This document shows, one piece after another, positions 24,741 through 37,401 of a stretch of 60,000 nt of DNA. Source of the DNA: Tubulanus polymorphus (taxonomy: Eukaryota > Nemertea > Palaeonemertea > Tubulaniformes > Tubulanidae); assembly GCF_964204645.1 (NCBI RefSeq), contig NC_134030.1, positions 9,734,278 to 9,794,277 on the forward strand. Direction: 5' to 3'. Under the pieces are notes generated by a model that made no database searches, was not told the DNA's origin, and saw only the letters and a program-made list of their open reading frames with translations. The translations under genes were made by a program, and so were the position numbers. Within the stretch, counting starts at the first letter, position 1. Each line of letters starts with the position of its first letter.

Positions 24741-25054
24741 GGGAAGATTCGTAGACGAGCCGTCTTAACCGGGTGAAGAATAAATACAACGAGACAAGTA
24801 GTACTATATAGGCTGACTATTTTATTTGACGCACGAGCTTTAGCTTCTAATGTATAGTAGCTTCGTCAGGTGAATGACTTGTTTGTTTGACGCACGAGCT
24901 TTCGCTACTAATATATAGTAACTTCATCAGGTGAATCTATATATAGCTACTATACATTAGTAGCGAAAGCTCGTGCGTCAAATAAACAAGTCGTTCACCT
25001 GATGATGAAGCTACTATACATTAGTTGCAGAAGCTCGAGCATCGAATAAACAAG
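24741..25054. mobile_element. Array of four hammerhead-like units in alternating orientation
   Basis: It opens with GAAGATTCGTAGACGAGCC, shared with the 56.9-kb element. Minus-strand cores lie at 24869-24839 and 24930-24900 (CTGAYGA-A-GCTAC..GC-TAAA/GAAA). A unit without its CTGATGA follows at about 24945-24970, and a plus-strand core CTGATGA at 24999-25034. Each has the hairpin GCTACTA-TACAT-TAGTAGC or a variant, then GCTCGTGCGTCAAATAAAC. It ends near TTACTCGT. Confidence 0.65.
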
Positions 25055-26429
25055 TTAACCTTACTCGTGGCGTTATATTTGATTTCGAAACAAGAAACAC
25101 CTATGTCGTAGTAATGCGTTTCGATGATGAGAAACGTACTGAAACTTAAAAATCACAAGCGCAAGTAGCGAGGAGAAAAGTGGTAATATTGTGTCGTCAA
25201 AATGGTGATGATTTTGAACAGTGTTTCTTGTTTCGGAGAAACGTACGCAGCCACGTAACGCGCTGGAAATCGTGTCCGTTACGTTTTTATTTTGTGCTTA
25301 GCTTTGGGATATTCAGTCTTTACTTAGAACCGCCGTATAACCACCAGAAATTAAAGACATCGAAAGTACATTTCGCTCCAAGCCCTATACGGAAGTAACC
25401 AGAAACATTTCCAAACCGGCGACCTCCTTCAAGACCAATAGAGAATTTTTGAGAATGATAATCTCAGGAGACCAATTTTGCAAAACGTGCTTTCGAAATG
25501 CGAAACGCGTGAATCGCAAGAAAGATTAAGTGAAACTACGGACTAAACTGTTTTATATTAGAACGTTTAGATTCTCGATAATGCAAACTTAAAAATCGAG
25601 TCTCCGAACCATTTATCGAGAATATCGTTCGCATTTATTGTCAACACGCAGTCGCTTTGGTTATCGGCAAGATCAAAAACCCAACCGGATTATTTCCGGC
25701 GAAACGTCAAAACACATTCGGACGCATTAACCCCACACTGTGTATATTGGATTCATAAAACACGATCAGCTTCTATTACGGTTTTACGCCGATTCGTACA
25801 GCGAGGAAAAGTCACAGAGATTAAGCGCGCGTTCAAGGTGCGGAAAAAAGACGGAACTATACGTGGATTTATCGTAAGCACTAAACGTTGCTTTAGGGAC
25901 ATGGAGTTAAATATGCACGCAATGTCTTGACAGCTTCGAAACGCCAAAACAAACCCTCCCACGCGACTGATGACGAAATAGCCGAGGAGAAAAATGGCAA
26001 CGTCAATTACGTTTTTTACAGTTTTCTGTAAACTATTTCTTCAGAAAAAAAACCTTCAATTTATCTGTTGTTTGTAAACTATTTCTTCTAAAAAACCCTT
26101 CGTTTTTTCTACGGAAACATTTTGTTCTGGCGAACCTTTCATATCAACAAATCGTGTTCCTTCTTGGAATTCATCCTGGACAGCATTTCTTTCCTATCAA
26201 TGGAAACATATTCGATTTGATTTGTTCACCTATTGTGAATTCGGCAATCGACCCTTTCGTATTTTCTAACATGGTGATAACAAGAAAGAACTTGGGAGTT
26301 TATTGACGCCTTAAAAAAATAACACACATATCGCTTGATATTGTCGAAAATAGATAATAACCTTATTTGTATGATATCAAGGGTCGATATAGATATTTTG
26401 GATTTGCACTTGATTATTGAATTGAATTG
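25055..26429. other. No gene recognised
   Basis: Frames up to 72 codons, no domain. Confidence 0.45.
26010..26108 (+). repeat. Short direct repeat
   Basis: TGTAAACTATTTCTTC followed by A-runs and CCTTC or CTTCG occurs twice, about 55 bp apart. Confidence 0.5.
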
Positions 26430-26700
26430 ACCGGCAACCAGTCTAGCGCAGATATATTAATGACGTAGTGCACATCCTCTCGAAATACTTAGATAATAGA
26501 ATACGTAAGAGTCATGAAATGTATCCAAATTACAAAATAACGCCACAATTCACAAAATGTAATATTATTACTTCTAAGCGACAATATTGATGACGTAGGT
26601 AGGCGACATCAACTCACACAAAATCCCTTAAATAACGCATCCTAGGTATCAGCGTTTGTAAACATTATTGTAACGGTTTTACGGCGTCAAAAAAATGTAA
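26430..26700 (+). repeat. Dispersed repeat, copy 1
   Basis: GACCGGCAACCAG, TGACGTAGTGCACATCCTCT, a second ATATTGATGACGTAGG and CATTATTGTAACGGTTTTACG recur in the same order at 54587-54865; a partial copy is at 52228-52300. Confidence 0.6.
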
Positions 26701-27952
26701 ATCTTAAGTTTTTTTCAAAAGTTCTAACCCTACCCTACCATTCTCGACGCCTACTGTTTCGAATCCCTCCCATTGTTATTCCAACATACTTCTCCCTATT
26801 CAAATGATAAAATTGGCTCCTTGTCTAACGGCTATATCGTATTTCAAAAATATCTTGCCAAACAAACAAAAGCCTTGTGGGTGCTTTTCAACAAGACAAA
26901 GTGTTGCACTTAATCCGCGAAAACGATTGCTGGCTCACGCGATGTGTTTAATCTCTAAACAGCAACCGCTTTGGTTTCAATTTCATAAATTGAAAGGATT
27001 TTTGATTCGAGGGGAAATTAAATCTAGCATAGTAAATAACCACTCCCGGTAATATATCGTTGCTCGCGGAAATTGGATTCCGCGGAAAAGCCCAGAGAAA
27101 ACGACGATCTCTTGTTGTTGCTGGTTACGTCGAAATATTTTTCTTGTCCGCTTCTTTTTCATCCTCGCAACACGCACAGACGACCGACTCTCGATGAGAA
27201 CAGCGCATTATAGCCCAAGTGTTACGTACCGCAGACGATAACGATCGAAAAGAGAAGCCCCGATCTAAAGTAAAATAACAGATTGCTTTAATCGTCGGTC
27301 GATTCATGAATAAAGTATATGTTGTGCAATAGTTCGTGATCAAAACGTTGCAAACGCCGTGTCTGAGGTTCGTATATGAAAAGGAATCGACGCTGTGTTC
27401 TCTGTTTTTTTCTTTATTCATGTTGTCGGCAGCTTCGGGAATGAAGATGTGTGGTAGCTAGTGTGCTGTAGAAGAAACGCGATTTGGATCTGGCACTTGT
27501 GAAGCGTACTTCAATCCTTTTTGATATCGGAAAATCTTTCTCAAGTCACTTCTAGATTTTCGAAAAAATGAATCAACTGTATGGCACATCGTGGGCCAGT
27601 CTCCAGAATGTTGATTCACTTGTTCATTTTTTGTTTTTGTTTTCATTTTCTAATGCCGGCCCTTTTTGGATTACTTTAACCGAAATCCTGTTGGCGTCAA
27701 AGTTCGAGTGATATTCTAAATGTCGACGCAGATCCAACCACTTTTCAAGGGAGAGCGCTGGGTGGTAAATCTTCGCCCAGTATTACGTAGGTATAGATCC
27801 CCCATATTCAGTTTTCTATCAAACTAGAATCTAAAACTCAGATGAAAACCTGGATAATTCTTTTTACAACAAAATTTAGGAATACTTTCCCAGACATTTT
27901 ATTATTACTTTCAACATATGATTTTCTTCATAGACATTTTCAAAACTACCAT
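26701..27952. other. No gene recognised
   Basis: A 98-codon minus frame at 27125-27421 has no recognisable feature. Confidence 0.45.
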
Positions 27953-28048
27953 GATGTCATTTTTAATGCATGTAGCTTGAATGTAACTTGCTAAAAGTCA
28001 CAGAATAATGTCATTTTTATGCGCGTAGCTTGCTGAAAGTCACAGATT
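27953..28048 (+). repeat. Tandem duplication of about 45 bp
   Basis: ATGTCATTTTTAATGCATGTAGC and ATGTCATTTTTATGCGCGTAGC, each followed by CTTGCT-AAAGTCACAGA. Confidence 0.7.
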
Positions 28049-28164
28049 ATCCAAGGTGAAAATTGTGACGACCACCAAATCATGGAGAATTTGAAATTTT
28101 TTAAATCAATCAATGTTTTTCAACATAACAATATTGATTTTGTTGGATTTTGTTATAAAATCAC

Positions 28165-28262
28165 ATTTGGAGTTTTTTACCATGGGGGATTTTTACCAAG
28201 GGGGTTAGTTACCCAGGGGGGATTTTACTGGTGGGATATTTACCGGGGGGGATTTTTACTCT
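28165..28262 (+). repeat. G-run minisatellite
   Basis: Four to five imperfect units of GGGGGATTTTTACC. G-runs at about 28182, 28199, 28215, 28230 and 28245 are spaced such that a G-quadruplex is conceivable. The frame across it is an artefact. Confidence 0.6.
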
Positions 28263-29195
28263 TCATCTTACGTTTCGGCAATGCGTGCATTCTTCCCGAC
28301 GCTGCATTTTTACTATCGGAATACATTGGTCGTAACGGCAACATGCCGAGTCCCCCTGTCAAAGCGCTGGACATGTCTTAACCTGGCATAATCGAAATGA
28401 ACAAATCCCGAACTTATCGGGAAAATTGTGCGTAATAAGACGCCTAGCGGACAAAATAGGAACCACCGAACCCGTATAGATATTTCAGCATCGGATAGAA
28501 TCAGAACGGTTAAGAGCAGTTGCATTACTAGATACTCAATTCGAGTTGGTCTCCATTGAAAACTCTCTCGTATAAATACTCAAATCCGCGCTAATGCACC
28601 CTCCGCATTTGACAAGGCGATTGAAAACAATATCTCATCTCGCGTCTTACGGCATTTCCATAAATCACAATACAAAAAAAACCTACGCCGATCATCGATT
28701 GTAAATGCGGTACTTACCCTGTCACCGAGTGACGCATCCCGGCTTTACACGCCAAGCGAAGCGACTCGACCGTCGTTTACGGCGCGGTTAATGACCGCGT
28801 AAAGCTACCGTTAACGGGTCGTCGAGTTCCAATAATTGCCTCTTGATGAGGAACGGTTGCGTCGTCGTCTGGCTAGTTGTAGTCTCTCAATTGTCGGTTG
28901 ATCCTATTACACCTGTTCACCGGCGGTAGAAGACGAACGACGGCGATCCCCGTGTGTGTCACCGCTGTCAACGGCGGCGTTACCGACGACGTCGTCGATC
29001 AGCGTTGCGAGCGCGAAAACGAGCGGACCCGTCATTCGCTGCCGGTTCGGTAATGAACGATCGACAACATTTCTCCATCCGAACGGTAACCAGATCTAAT
29101 CTGCGACAGCTGCGTTTTAAACACCTCCTGATAGGCTTATGTGTAGGAGAGAGCACATGGTCATAATGTGAAAACGAAAAATATACACAACGTGA

Positions 29196-29575
29196 AAAAT
29201 CCTGCAATAGATTCAGCCAAATAAAGAAAGTTCTATAGTGGAATGGTTTATGCATATTTCGAGCAACGTTTCGACTAAATACTATTTGCCATTACCATTT
29301 TACTATAGAACTTGTTTTCTCTTTTGGCTGAATACTATTAGCCATCATCAAGACCCAGTTCCACAGTTCTGTGTTTAGACTCAGAGTCAACTTACTGAAA
29401 ATTAACTTATTTGAACTCAGACTTAAATCTAATCACAAAAGTGGAACTGGATCCCGGCGTACAGATACGCCTGATGATGGCTAATAGTAATTAGGCGAAA
29501 TTTTGCTCGAATCATAAACCATTTTACTATAGAACTTTTGTGGCTGAATCTATTGTGGGATTTCTCTCGTTATTC
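29196..29575. mobile_element. Fold-back hammerhead-like element with a MITE inserted in it
   Basis: The arms are inverted: CAATAGATTCAGCCA ... GTTCTATAGTGGAATGGTTT at the left, AAACCATTTTACTATAGAAC ... TGGCTGAATCTATTGTGGGA at the right. The plus core CTGATGA (29471-29477) is followed by a hairpin with one mismatch and GAAA (29497-29500). Minus-strand remains with GAAACG are at 29272-29267 and GATGATGGCTAATAGTA near 29330-29350. A palindromic MITE (29351-29455) splits the element. Confidence 0.65.
29351..29455. mobile_element. Palindromic MITE copy nested in a hammerhead-like element
   Basis: GACCCAGTTCCACAGTTC to AAAAGTGGAACTGGATCC. It splits the 29196-29575 element, so it is the younger insertion. 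Confidence 0.7.
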
Positions 29576-30862
29576 GTATCTTACACGCGGATATTATGGT
29601 TTCTTCTCGACTCTGCAAAATATACATATATCAATGACCGCTCTACGCCCTTTACGATAACCTAATCTTAAAGTTTTGAAGTGAAAATTCCGTGATAAAA
29701 GTCATTGACCGGAGATTTCCCGCCGCGTTTTGCCTACGTAATCTGTCGTAATAATCGGATATTAGTAACAAATTAAACACAGTTTAGGATCCTAGTTTTA
29801 TAAGCAAATATGTCAACGGTTAGTTGTACGTGCGCGTGAATAAAGCTGACTCGGGTGATTATCTTGAAATAAGTATACTACAGCCGCCAATCGGCTGGAA
29901 TACGTGCAGCGCACAAATCACCTCGATCGCGGCGACCAGTGCGTATAAGATGTGCTGATTCTATTATCCAAACTTGATGAGGAAACGCTCTGTTCTGCGC
30001 ATCCATCGCCTATTATGTGGCAATTGAATGACGAAATGGCGACGGTTCAAAGTTGACTGTTGATTTATCACTCGGTTACCGTCCATCCGTTGACAGCCAA
30101 CCGCACAGAACATACGGACGCCATTTCCCGTCGACGTGTCAGTCGTATCTGTATACGTTGTTGCGATTGCTTGAAAAATATGCATATTTAACCTTCAGTA
30201 AGTTATCAATGATAGCGAAATCTAAGCAAAAACCGATGCATCTCACGAACAGTCAGTGGAGCGTCTGAAATGACGCTCATTAGCAAAAGAATTATGAAGG
30301 CGACGACACTTCAGATGACTTTCCGAACAGGCTTAATGATACGGATTGATGCAGAGTACATTGAAATGAGAATGAGTTTTTAATAGCAGATGAGTTAACG
30401 GGAATATTAACCATATATCAGATACACAACAGTTATGAATAAAAAAAAGATATAAATTGATCAATACGGGAACGGTCGATTCTAGGAGCGCCGCTTTGAC
30501 AAGGGAGCATCTCAAAATGTCGATAGCTGTTTCAAAAGTAACTCGAAAAAGTGAGTTGAAGAATACACGAATGCCGAACTATCGATCATTGCTGCATGAT
30601 TCGAACATTAATCAAAAAAGATGTTTTTTTGAGAAAACACGCACTCTTTACGAGAAATTTGTCGAGGCCTATTTTTTTATAAAGTCTCTTAGAGTTTTAG
30701 GTTTTTTTCACATGTTTTTAATGGTTCTTCTATTTTATTTTCAATTAAAAGTTGTTGAGAACTTAACTCTTGAGAACTTATCTTTGTCTGCAGTCTCTCA
30801 TTAGAAAATCAATAGTTCCAACTTTGGCATGCGTCTGATCAAAGGTCAGGTTTGGAGTACGA

Positions 30863-31446
30863 AAGAATGGGGTACCAGCACACACCAGATGGAGCAACAA
30901 TGCACTCAGTTTTATAGATAGTGAAATTAGTTCATTTTCAAGAACTTTAAAAACTGGATTCTTAGGCTCCGAAATGGTTTCAAAACAAGTCATCAAATAA
31001 TATTGGCGTCCCCAATGAGTGTATGGTTATAGTTTTACTGATTTGCCGATGAGAAAAGTTGATTCGAATTAAATTGAAATGTCGAAGAAATTGAAGCGCG
31101 GTAACCGAGTAACCACTAGCGAGCCTGGTACGATAGCCACACTCAAACGTGGTGAACAGATGATAAGATAAAAACCCACTACTTACAAATTAAAAGAAAT
31201 CTAAAATCGAGAATTTATTTATTGAAACAATCTAAAATATAAGAACACGATGATCTCTAGTGAGAGATCGAAACGTCGTGTTCTTATATTTTTGATTGTT
31301 TCAATAAATAAATTCTCGATTTTAGATTTCTTTTAATTTGTAAATAGTGGGGTTTTATCTCACCTTAATAGCGAACCTGGCGGACCCTCACCTGCCATAA
31401 TCGATGTCCTCGATTGCCACAGTAGCGGTACCGGTACCCCATTCTT
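30863..31446 (+). mobile_element. TIR DNA element interrupted by a hairpin element
   Basis: Near-perfect inverted ends: GAATGGGGTACCAGCAC and GTACCGGTACCCCATTC. It is split by the 31129-31368 element with its 12-bp target duplication. The inside includes GTGAAATTAGTTCATTTTCA and CTTAGGCTCCGAAATGG. Confidence 0.65.
31129..31368. mobile_element. Near-perfect fold-back hairpin with a hammerhead-like apex, 12-bp target duplication
   Basis: Direct repeats TAGCGAGCCTGG (31117-31128) and TAGCGAACCTGG (31369-31380) flank it. From about 31167 to 31362 it is an inverted repeat with arms of some 80 bp (GATAAAAACCCACTA outermost; TTTATTTATTGAAACAATC within). The apex is GATCTCTAGTGAGAGATC followed by GAAACGTCGTG; CTGANGA is replaced by ACACGA, because the left arm is an inverted copy of the right. 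It interrupts a TIR element (30863-31446). Confidence 0.7.
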
Positions 31447-34349
31447 ATTGACATCTTGATATGCTCCCTAAAGTAGGCCTACGTGTATATATGTATGTAC
31501 ACATGCGGTGGTAAGTCGAGTGAATTGTAAGCCAATGACCAAGCTAATACCGCGCGTAGTAATGAATGTAACGTGAGAATGGTCGATTTTCCGATACAGG
31601 TACCTTGATAAATGAAACTCGATCAAAAGCCCAATCCCATCGTCGTCGAGATTGGCATACGATGTTCTTGTCCAGCGTAATTCGAATCATCTATCGCGTC
31701 TTCGCTCGCGGTCGACCGGATTGCGCGATGCTTTTTTGCGGCCGTGTTGTTGTTGACGTGTAGTCGGAGTCGCCCCGATCGCTTTAATCATCGAATGCTA
31801 CGACGGTTCCCAAGAGGAATGCCGACAAACGAATTCCCTTCCGTGCGCGGGCGTTCTCTGCAGAGTATCGTACGTTGTTAATGCCTTTTTAAAGACAATG
31901 TCGGGAGTGCATCAGACTATACGCGGGCGGTAGTTGTCGGGGACGCTGTCTAAATTAACGAAGAGATTTCCATTTTCGAGGTACGGTCTGTCCGCTCTCT
32001 CTCTCTCTCTCTTGACTCGTTATTAAGATCAGCTCGAATGATTAATTGATCTTCGAATATTTATCTCAGAAAATCGATCATCCCAATCAGCGCTATACGT
32101 TACAATAAGCGTCCCAGTAGTTTTATGAGCGACGATGACAAGAAGTTGGAATTATAAGTGATTTGTTCCCCTTCATTTCCATACCCCGATTCAAGAAATG
32201 TATGTTGACTCGACATATTATATATAACCAACAAAAAAATTGTAGGCCTACATCGAATGCGCAAGGCGAAAATGGACATGTTGACGCTGTATGAAGATTT
32301 AATTAAGACGTATTGCAGAGAATGATGATCTTTTGTACGGCATCAATGCAACTTGTAGCTCGTGTCCGGAAGTTGGCCAATTTCCTGCCATGGTTTCATT
32401 CAGCTGCGGAAACAACCAAGATAAGACCAGACGCTACCAACGGGAAAACAAAATACCGTCAACGTCGCCTTCGAGCCGAACGTTTTTCCCCCGTTCGAAT
32501 CGAGTTACTTTATTCACTTCGATAGCTCGAAATGGGAAATTGGCTTTTCAGTCGTCCACACATGGTTCAGGCAAACATAGAGCGTTCAGTCTTTTCTTCG
32601 ACTTAAACCCCGACTTTACACGTAATTCCAAAGTACGTTAGAAGTATGTTGCCGTTTTTTTCTCGAGATTTTGGCGTTATAGGGAATTCGATGAAATGGC
32701 TAGTACAGAATTCGGAATGAAGGAATTTGTACTGAGATACAATTCTGGTCTGGATCACTGATCGTACAGAGCTTCTGGTTACAGCAGAGGCCAACACGAT
32801 GATAACTGAAGTCTGGCCTCCTAGAATAAGACAGTGTTTTCATTCACCAAGAAACAATATGGTGGTGTGATCATCATAAAATGAGTAATAATTAATGGTC
32901 GCTGTTGTGAATATCAATTTCGCCTATTCGATTTAGTAGTAGGTTTACAAAGAACCTGCATGAGTCAAAGCCTTGTCGTCTATAAGTTACTTTGTGTTAC
33001 TTTACTTCTTATTGCGTAGGAGAAAATATCTCCTGTTACAACGGCGTTGAATAAGAAACCTAACACCACATTGTACATCCGTAATGCGACACTTCTGTGT
33101 AAAGTGAGCACCATCCCCCGTACAGTCGGAAGAAAAGCTCATTCGCCCCAGGTTCACCCCGGATTCTGGTTTCATATAGTCAAGGTGTCGAAGCTGACGG
33201 CGGGTGTCAAAGAGTTGGGGGGTTGTTTTTCGTCACTGTATACAACGCCGTCATAAGTGCGTTTATTCAGGTGGTAATTGCCTACGCGACGATTCGTTCC
33301 TGCCGAGGCTTTCGTCATATCACGTCGGAACAATACGGCTAGGAAATTCCTAATTTAGCGATTTCAATGTTTGAAAAATGTCGATTGAATATTTTGCCCT
33401 TTCGCCACCGATGTACATATGTGGCCTTGTCGGAGGCAAGTACACGTATTCATGATTAAACCATCGCCTCTCCCCGTTCGGATCCATTTCTAATCACCGT
33501 CCAGCGATGCATCGCAATCAATCATTTAATGTCGTTCTTATTTCACGTGAAATCAATGATTATCTGCGTCTGACACTTTTCACTAATAGAACGTACGTTC
33601 CGATGACATGGCGACGGCGCCTGGTATTCGTTCCCGTGCGTCGAGATCGTGTTTTCCGCACTCAAATAATCAAGTCTTCTTGTATCGATAGCTCGGTGGC
33701 AAACAACCGAAAGTATAATCTTTTATACACACAGCGAAACACGGTTTACACGCGTCGCGATTATTATGAAGCCGTCGAGTGTCTTCGGATTTCATTCGAC
33801 GAACGAATTTTGACACAATCCAAACGACGGAGTCTGACTTTCCGAAGAAAGTGAAAGGCATCGCATTAACGCCGATTGTGTGTAATGCGACCTCATAGGA
33901 AATATCAAATCAATTTCTGCTCAAACGTTTTACATTTGATTAATGAATCTGAGTGCAGTAGATTTTAGAATAAGAATTCCAGTTGCTACGACTGTTAAAC
34001 GTGGTGGTGATTTAATGGACATCTTACTATATGACTTCTCATGGGCGGAACGTACCAGAGCTTTGAGCAAAGGTCAAGCGCTGTGTTTCCCCAGATATAT
34101 TTCTAAATGGAAAATGCATTCATAAAAATGTGTAAAATAATTTCTGGCAGACGCCGAAACAGCAATCGAGATAGATTTGAATTGTAATTAGTTCCAGCGT
34201 TATATGATTGATATCGCTATTTTAGAACACGGAGCTGGTGGTTGAGACTCCCTAAACCTCCCTCTCCTTGTATCCGTCCCTGCATCTTCGTCGTATCGAT
34301 AATTCGTTTGTTTACTCTTGTTCAGCGTACTTCTATAGGTAATTCGAAA
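31447..34349. other. No gene recognised
   Basis: Frames of 102 codons (32333) and 115 codons (33507) lack domains. A short CT microsatellite is at about 31996-32013. Confidence 0.45.
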
Positions 34350-34680
34350 GCAATGGGTTACCGCAGTGCTACTGTGGCAATCGAGGATTCCACGTATGGC
34401 AGGTGAGGATCCACCAGGTTTGCTAGTAGATAGTTGATCGTCCGCGTTCGATTTCCTCTACATTTCAATGAAATCCGAATGAATTTTTCTCTCAAATGAA
34501 TCGATTATTCATATATCTACACCGATATCCGAGTAGAAGAATGAAAGTATTTTATATTTTGGTGGGCGCTGTGATGGTGTATGGATTGTGGAGCCTAGAA
34601 ATCTAGTTCAAAGTTCATTGAAAATTTGACACCGGACGACCTACTGTTCGTCATGCCATCTGGCGGGATAGATGTTTTTG
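34350..34680 (-). mobile_element. TIR DNA element copy
   Basis: CAATGGGTTACCGCAGTGCT, GGCAATCGAGGATTCCACG, GTGAGGATCCACCAGG, and GCCATCTGGCGGGATAG at the far end, matching the 30.9- and 46.5-kb copies reversed. Confidence 0.6.
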
Positions 34681-37401
34681 CGGGTCACCCCATTGATGCA
34701 TCGTGTAATTTTATCGGTTTTGTTATTTCTCGTAGTACGATGAAGTTTTTGGCCATGAATATAGGGAACGAAACGTCCGGCCAATGAAGCTTTTCACAGC
34801 GGGCTATTATACCTTCTACTTTGCGCTATAGGCAATATCACGGGTTTGATGTTTCCTAATTTCTTAAAAACAAAGTCAACGCGAGTCAATTGTTTTTCTT
34901 CGGAATCTTGACGATAATCACAAGTCGACGACGAAACTGATGGCGAATGATTACGGGTTGCTATTCGTAAAGGATGGTATGGAGCCGGAGTAGGTCGTTA
35001 TCGCCGTGAGCTATAGCGAGATCCGAATAATGGTTGAGTTTTAGGATAGACACGAGCAGGGGTGAAAACCGCTGATTTCCGCGCGAAATGTCAACTCAGA
35101 TTTGAAGTCGGTTCGTCGGTTAATCGGGTGCCATGAATAATTAAGTACAACGTCATCGTTTTGCCTACCACCATCAAAACAACGCCATTTTCGCAAATAA
35201 ACACATAACAGTCATCTTTTCCATTTAGTCGTTTTCGTCGAACGTCCCCGAGCGACAGGGAATAATTGCCTTGATCAATCCCGCAAGGGAATTTAATCGA
35301 GGCAGAATTTGCTTTTATTTCTTTGAAAAGATCGCTGCTGCTTACAAACGAATCAAAAACGTGTTTGAAAGTCCGTTTCTTGCTTAATTAAATGAAGGTG
35401 AAATTGAATTGACTATTCGAACGCGCTTCTCGAGCGTGCGATCGTCAAATTGCGACGGTATCATAATATAGTCGGGGAATATGATGATAATGTATTTTTT
35501 TCAATCGAATAATATTTTCGATATAGAATGGCTATACCAGTGTTATGGCTCCGACAGAAATTATAAGTACAGATCTACAGCAAAGTATATCTCAAAGACC
35601 CAGTTCCATAGTTGTGAGTTAGAGTGAACTCTGGGTTAAAGTTAGTTTATTTTCCAATGAGTTAACTCAAGAGTTCTATCTTAACTCGGAACTATGGAAC
35701 TGAACCCGGAGTAAAAACATTCGTCTATGCTTTATTCATTTTTTAACCATGCATGGACTCCAGAACTTGAGAGTCGATGGATGTATATATTCCTTGGTTC
35801 CAAAATCTAAGAAGGGAGGCTATAATTATTGGTGACATCTAGCTCACTAACCTCGACTTTTGAAACCGAATCGTTGTCGTCACCCCTTAGAAATTGTTAA
35901 ATCATGCAACATGATATCTATGCCTATATTCATTGCACGCTGCCCTTTTTACAATGGATCTTTGGAGATATCTATAGCGTCAGTGCCTAATCCTAATTTC
36001 CTTGTTAATTCGTGTCTGTTCTTTACCTGTTCCCTGCGTCTTTTTCTTCTATATTACTTGCCTACACTGTCTCGCAATTACACGAACACCCATCTCTAAG
36101 ACAATAATAGAGCAATCCTTTTACGCAAATTTAATCCCCGTCTGCGCAAATTACCTATACACTATTCCGGGTGGTATGCGACAGCAAGCGTTTACGTAAA
36201 AACACCTCTATCGGAGTTCTTTCTTTAAAGTCCCGTCTACATTCAGTGCTTCGTTGATTATTCTATTTACGCTGGAACGTGTTCGAAAAAAACCTACGTC
36301 GTTGTATATTAATTAAACATCTTTAGGCGGAACCATTTAACGGAAAGTTGGGCGCTAGTCCCTATATGGCATTATAGTGCGTGTGTAGAGTAACTGTGCG
36401 TTATTCGGTCATTGTTCGTAGCAGTTGACCGTTGACAATCGACAGCTAGAGTAAACTACGAAAAGAGGTGGAAACCTATCAACCTAGCAACCAGAACTGA
36501 AGTATGACAGTTATTCCACCCCTTTTACTGCTATTTCGTTCCTGATTTTCATTGTTTCTCATAAATCCATTGCGTATAATGAAGTTGCGGATGATTTGGA
36601 TGATATTGGCATTTCGAAATGCTAAACAAAGATGCGCGAATGCAAAGTTGCTCATGGACATTTTGTAACGGAAAATAAAAGCGGTTCCCGGTTGCCCGGC
36701 TGGTGGCGCCCCCTTTGGCTCAAGGACAACCAGCCAATCAGAACCACGGAGTCACGTTCTTTCATTTCCGGAGCTCAGGCGTAAAGTTAACAGCGTAGAG
36801 TAAACGTTTTACTCATGTATACATAACATTCAAATATGCCCTATATATCTAGATAACTAGGGTTGGGGGTTTATGTTTTTGAATAAGTAGCTAATTAATC
36901 ACACGCAAAACGTAACTGCTATATAGACGAGTATCTTTAAGAATTCAGAGTATAAGAAGGCGATAAATCATCGCATACAGAAACTGATTGTGTATATGTA
37001 TACATATACGTATTCATGTCTGGCCGACACTTCAGAATGATGACATAGACACAGCGCGGAGACAAGCGTGTAAAATTCACGAGGCAAGGCGGCAAATGTA
37101 GTTTGAAAATAAATTGAAGCAAAAACGTCGTCTTGCCTACGATAAATTATTAATATCTGAAACATCCCATTCAAGTCGGATCATATCACCGTTCTGTCTG
37201 CGGATGGTTCCTCTAAGATTTATGATTCTGTGAGATTTTATGAAGTCTCAATTGACGCTTTGCGATTCGTGGTTTGCGGCGGTATAATGGATTCGCGTCG
37301 CAAAAATCATTACGCATTTTAAAGGTGTCTGATGCATCGGCCGTATATTGATACGTCTTTGTTTTTTTGAAGCGAAGTAAACATCGTCGGCCACGATTGT
37401 A
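34681..37401. other. No gene recognised outside one MITE
   Basis: Frames up to 79 codons; nothing repeated beyond the MITE at 35597. Confidence 0.45.
35597..35708. mobile_element. Palindromic MITE copy
   Basis: GACCCAGTTCCATAGTTGTG to GGAACTATGGAACTGAACCC, well-preserved inverted ends. Confidence 0.7.

Larger units (their letters stand above)
28263..30862. other. No gene recognised outside the 29.2-kb element
   Basis: 28850-29060 is CG-rich (GACGACGTCGTCG), possibly regulatory or a remnant exon, but no frame is convincing. A 115-codon frame at 30457-30804 is AT-rich and featureless. Confidence 0.4.

Noticed and set aside
24741-25054. A simple inverted-repeat MITE
   Set aside because: Several units each with CTGANGA and GAAA in alternating orientation are not explained by one pair of terminal repeats.
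28954-29255. Arg-rich frames on both strands of a CG-rich patch
   Set aside because: They overlap antiparallel and reflect CG-rich base composition.
33507-33854. 115-codon plus-strand frame
   Set aside because: Arg-rich random-looking composition, no motif, overlapped by a minus-strand frame.
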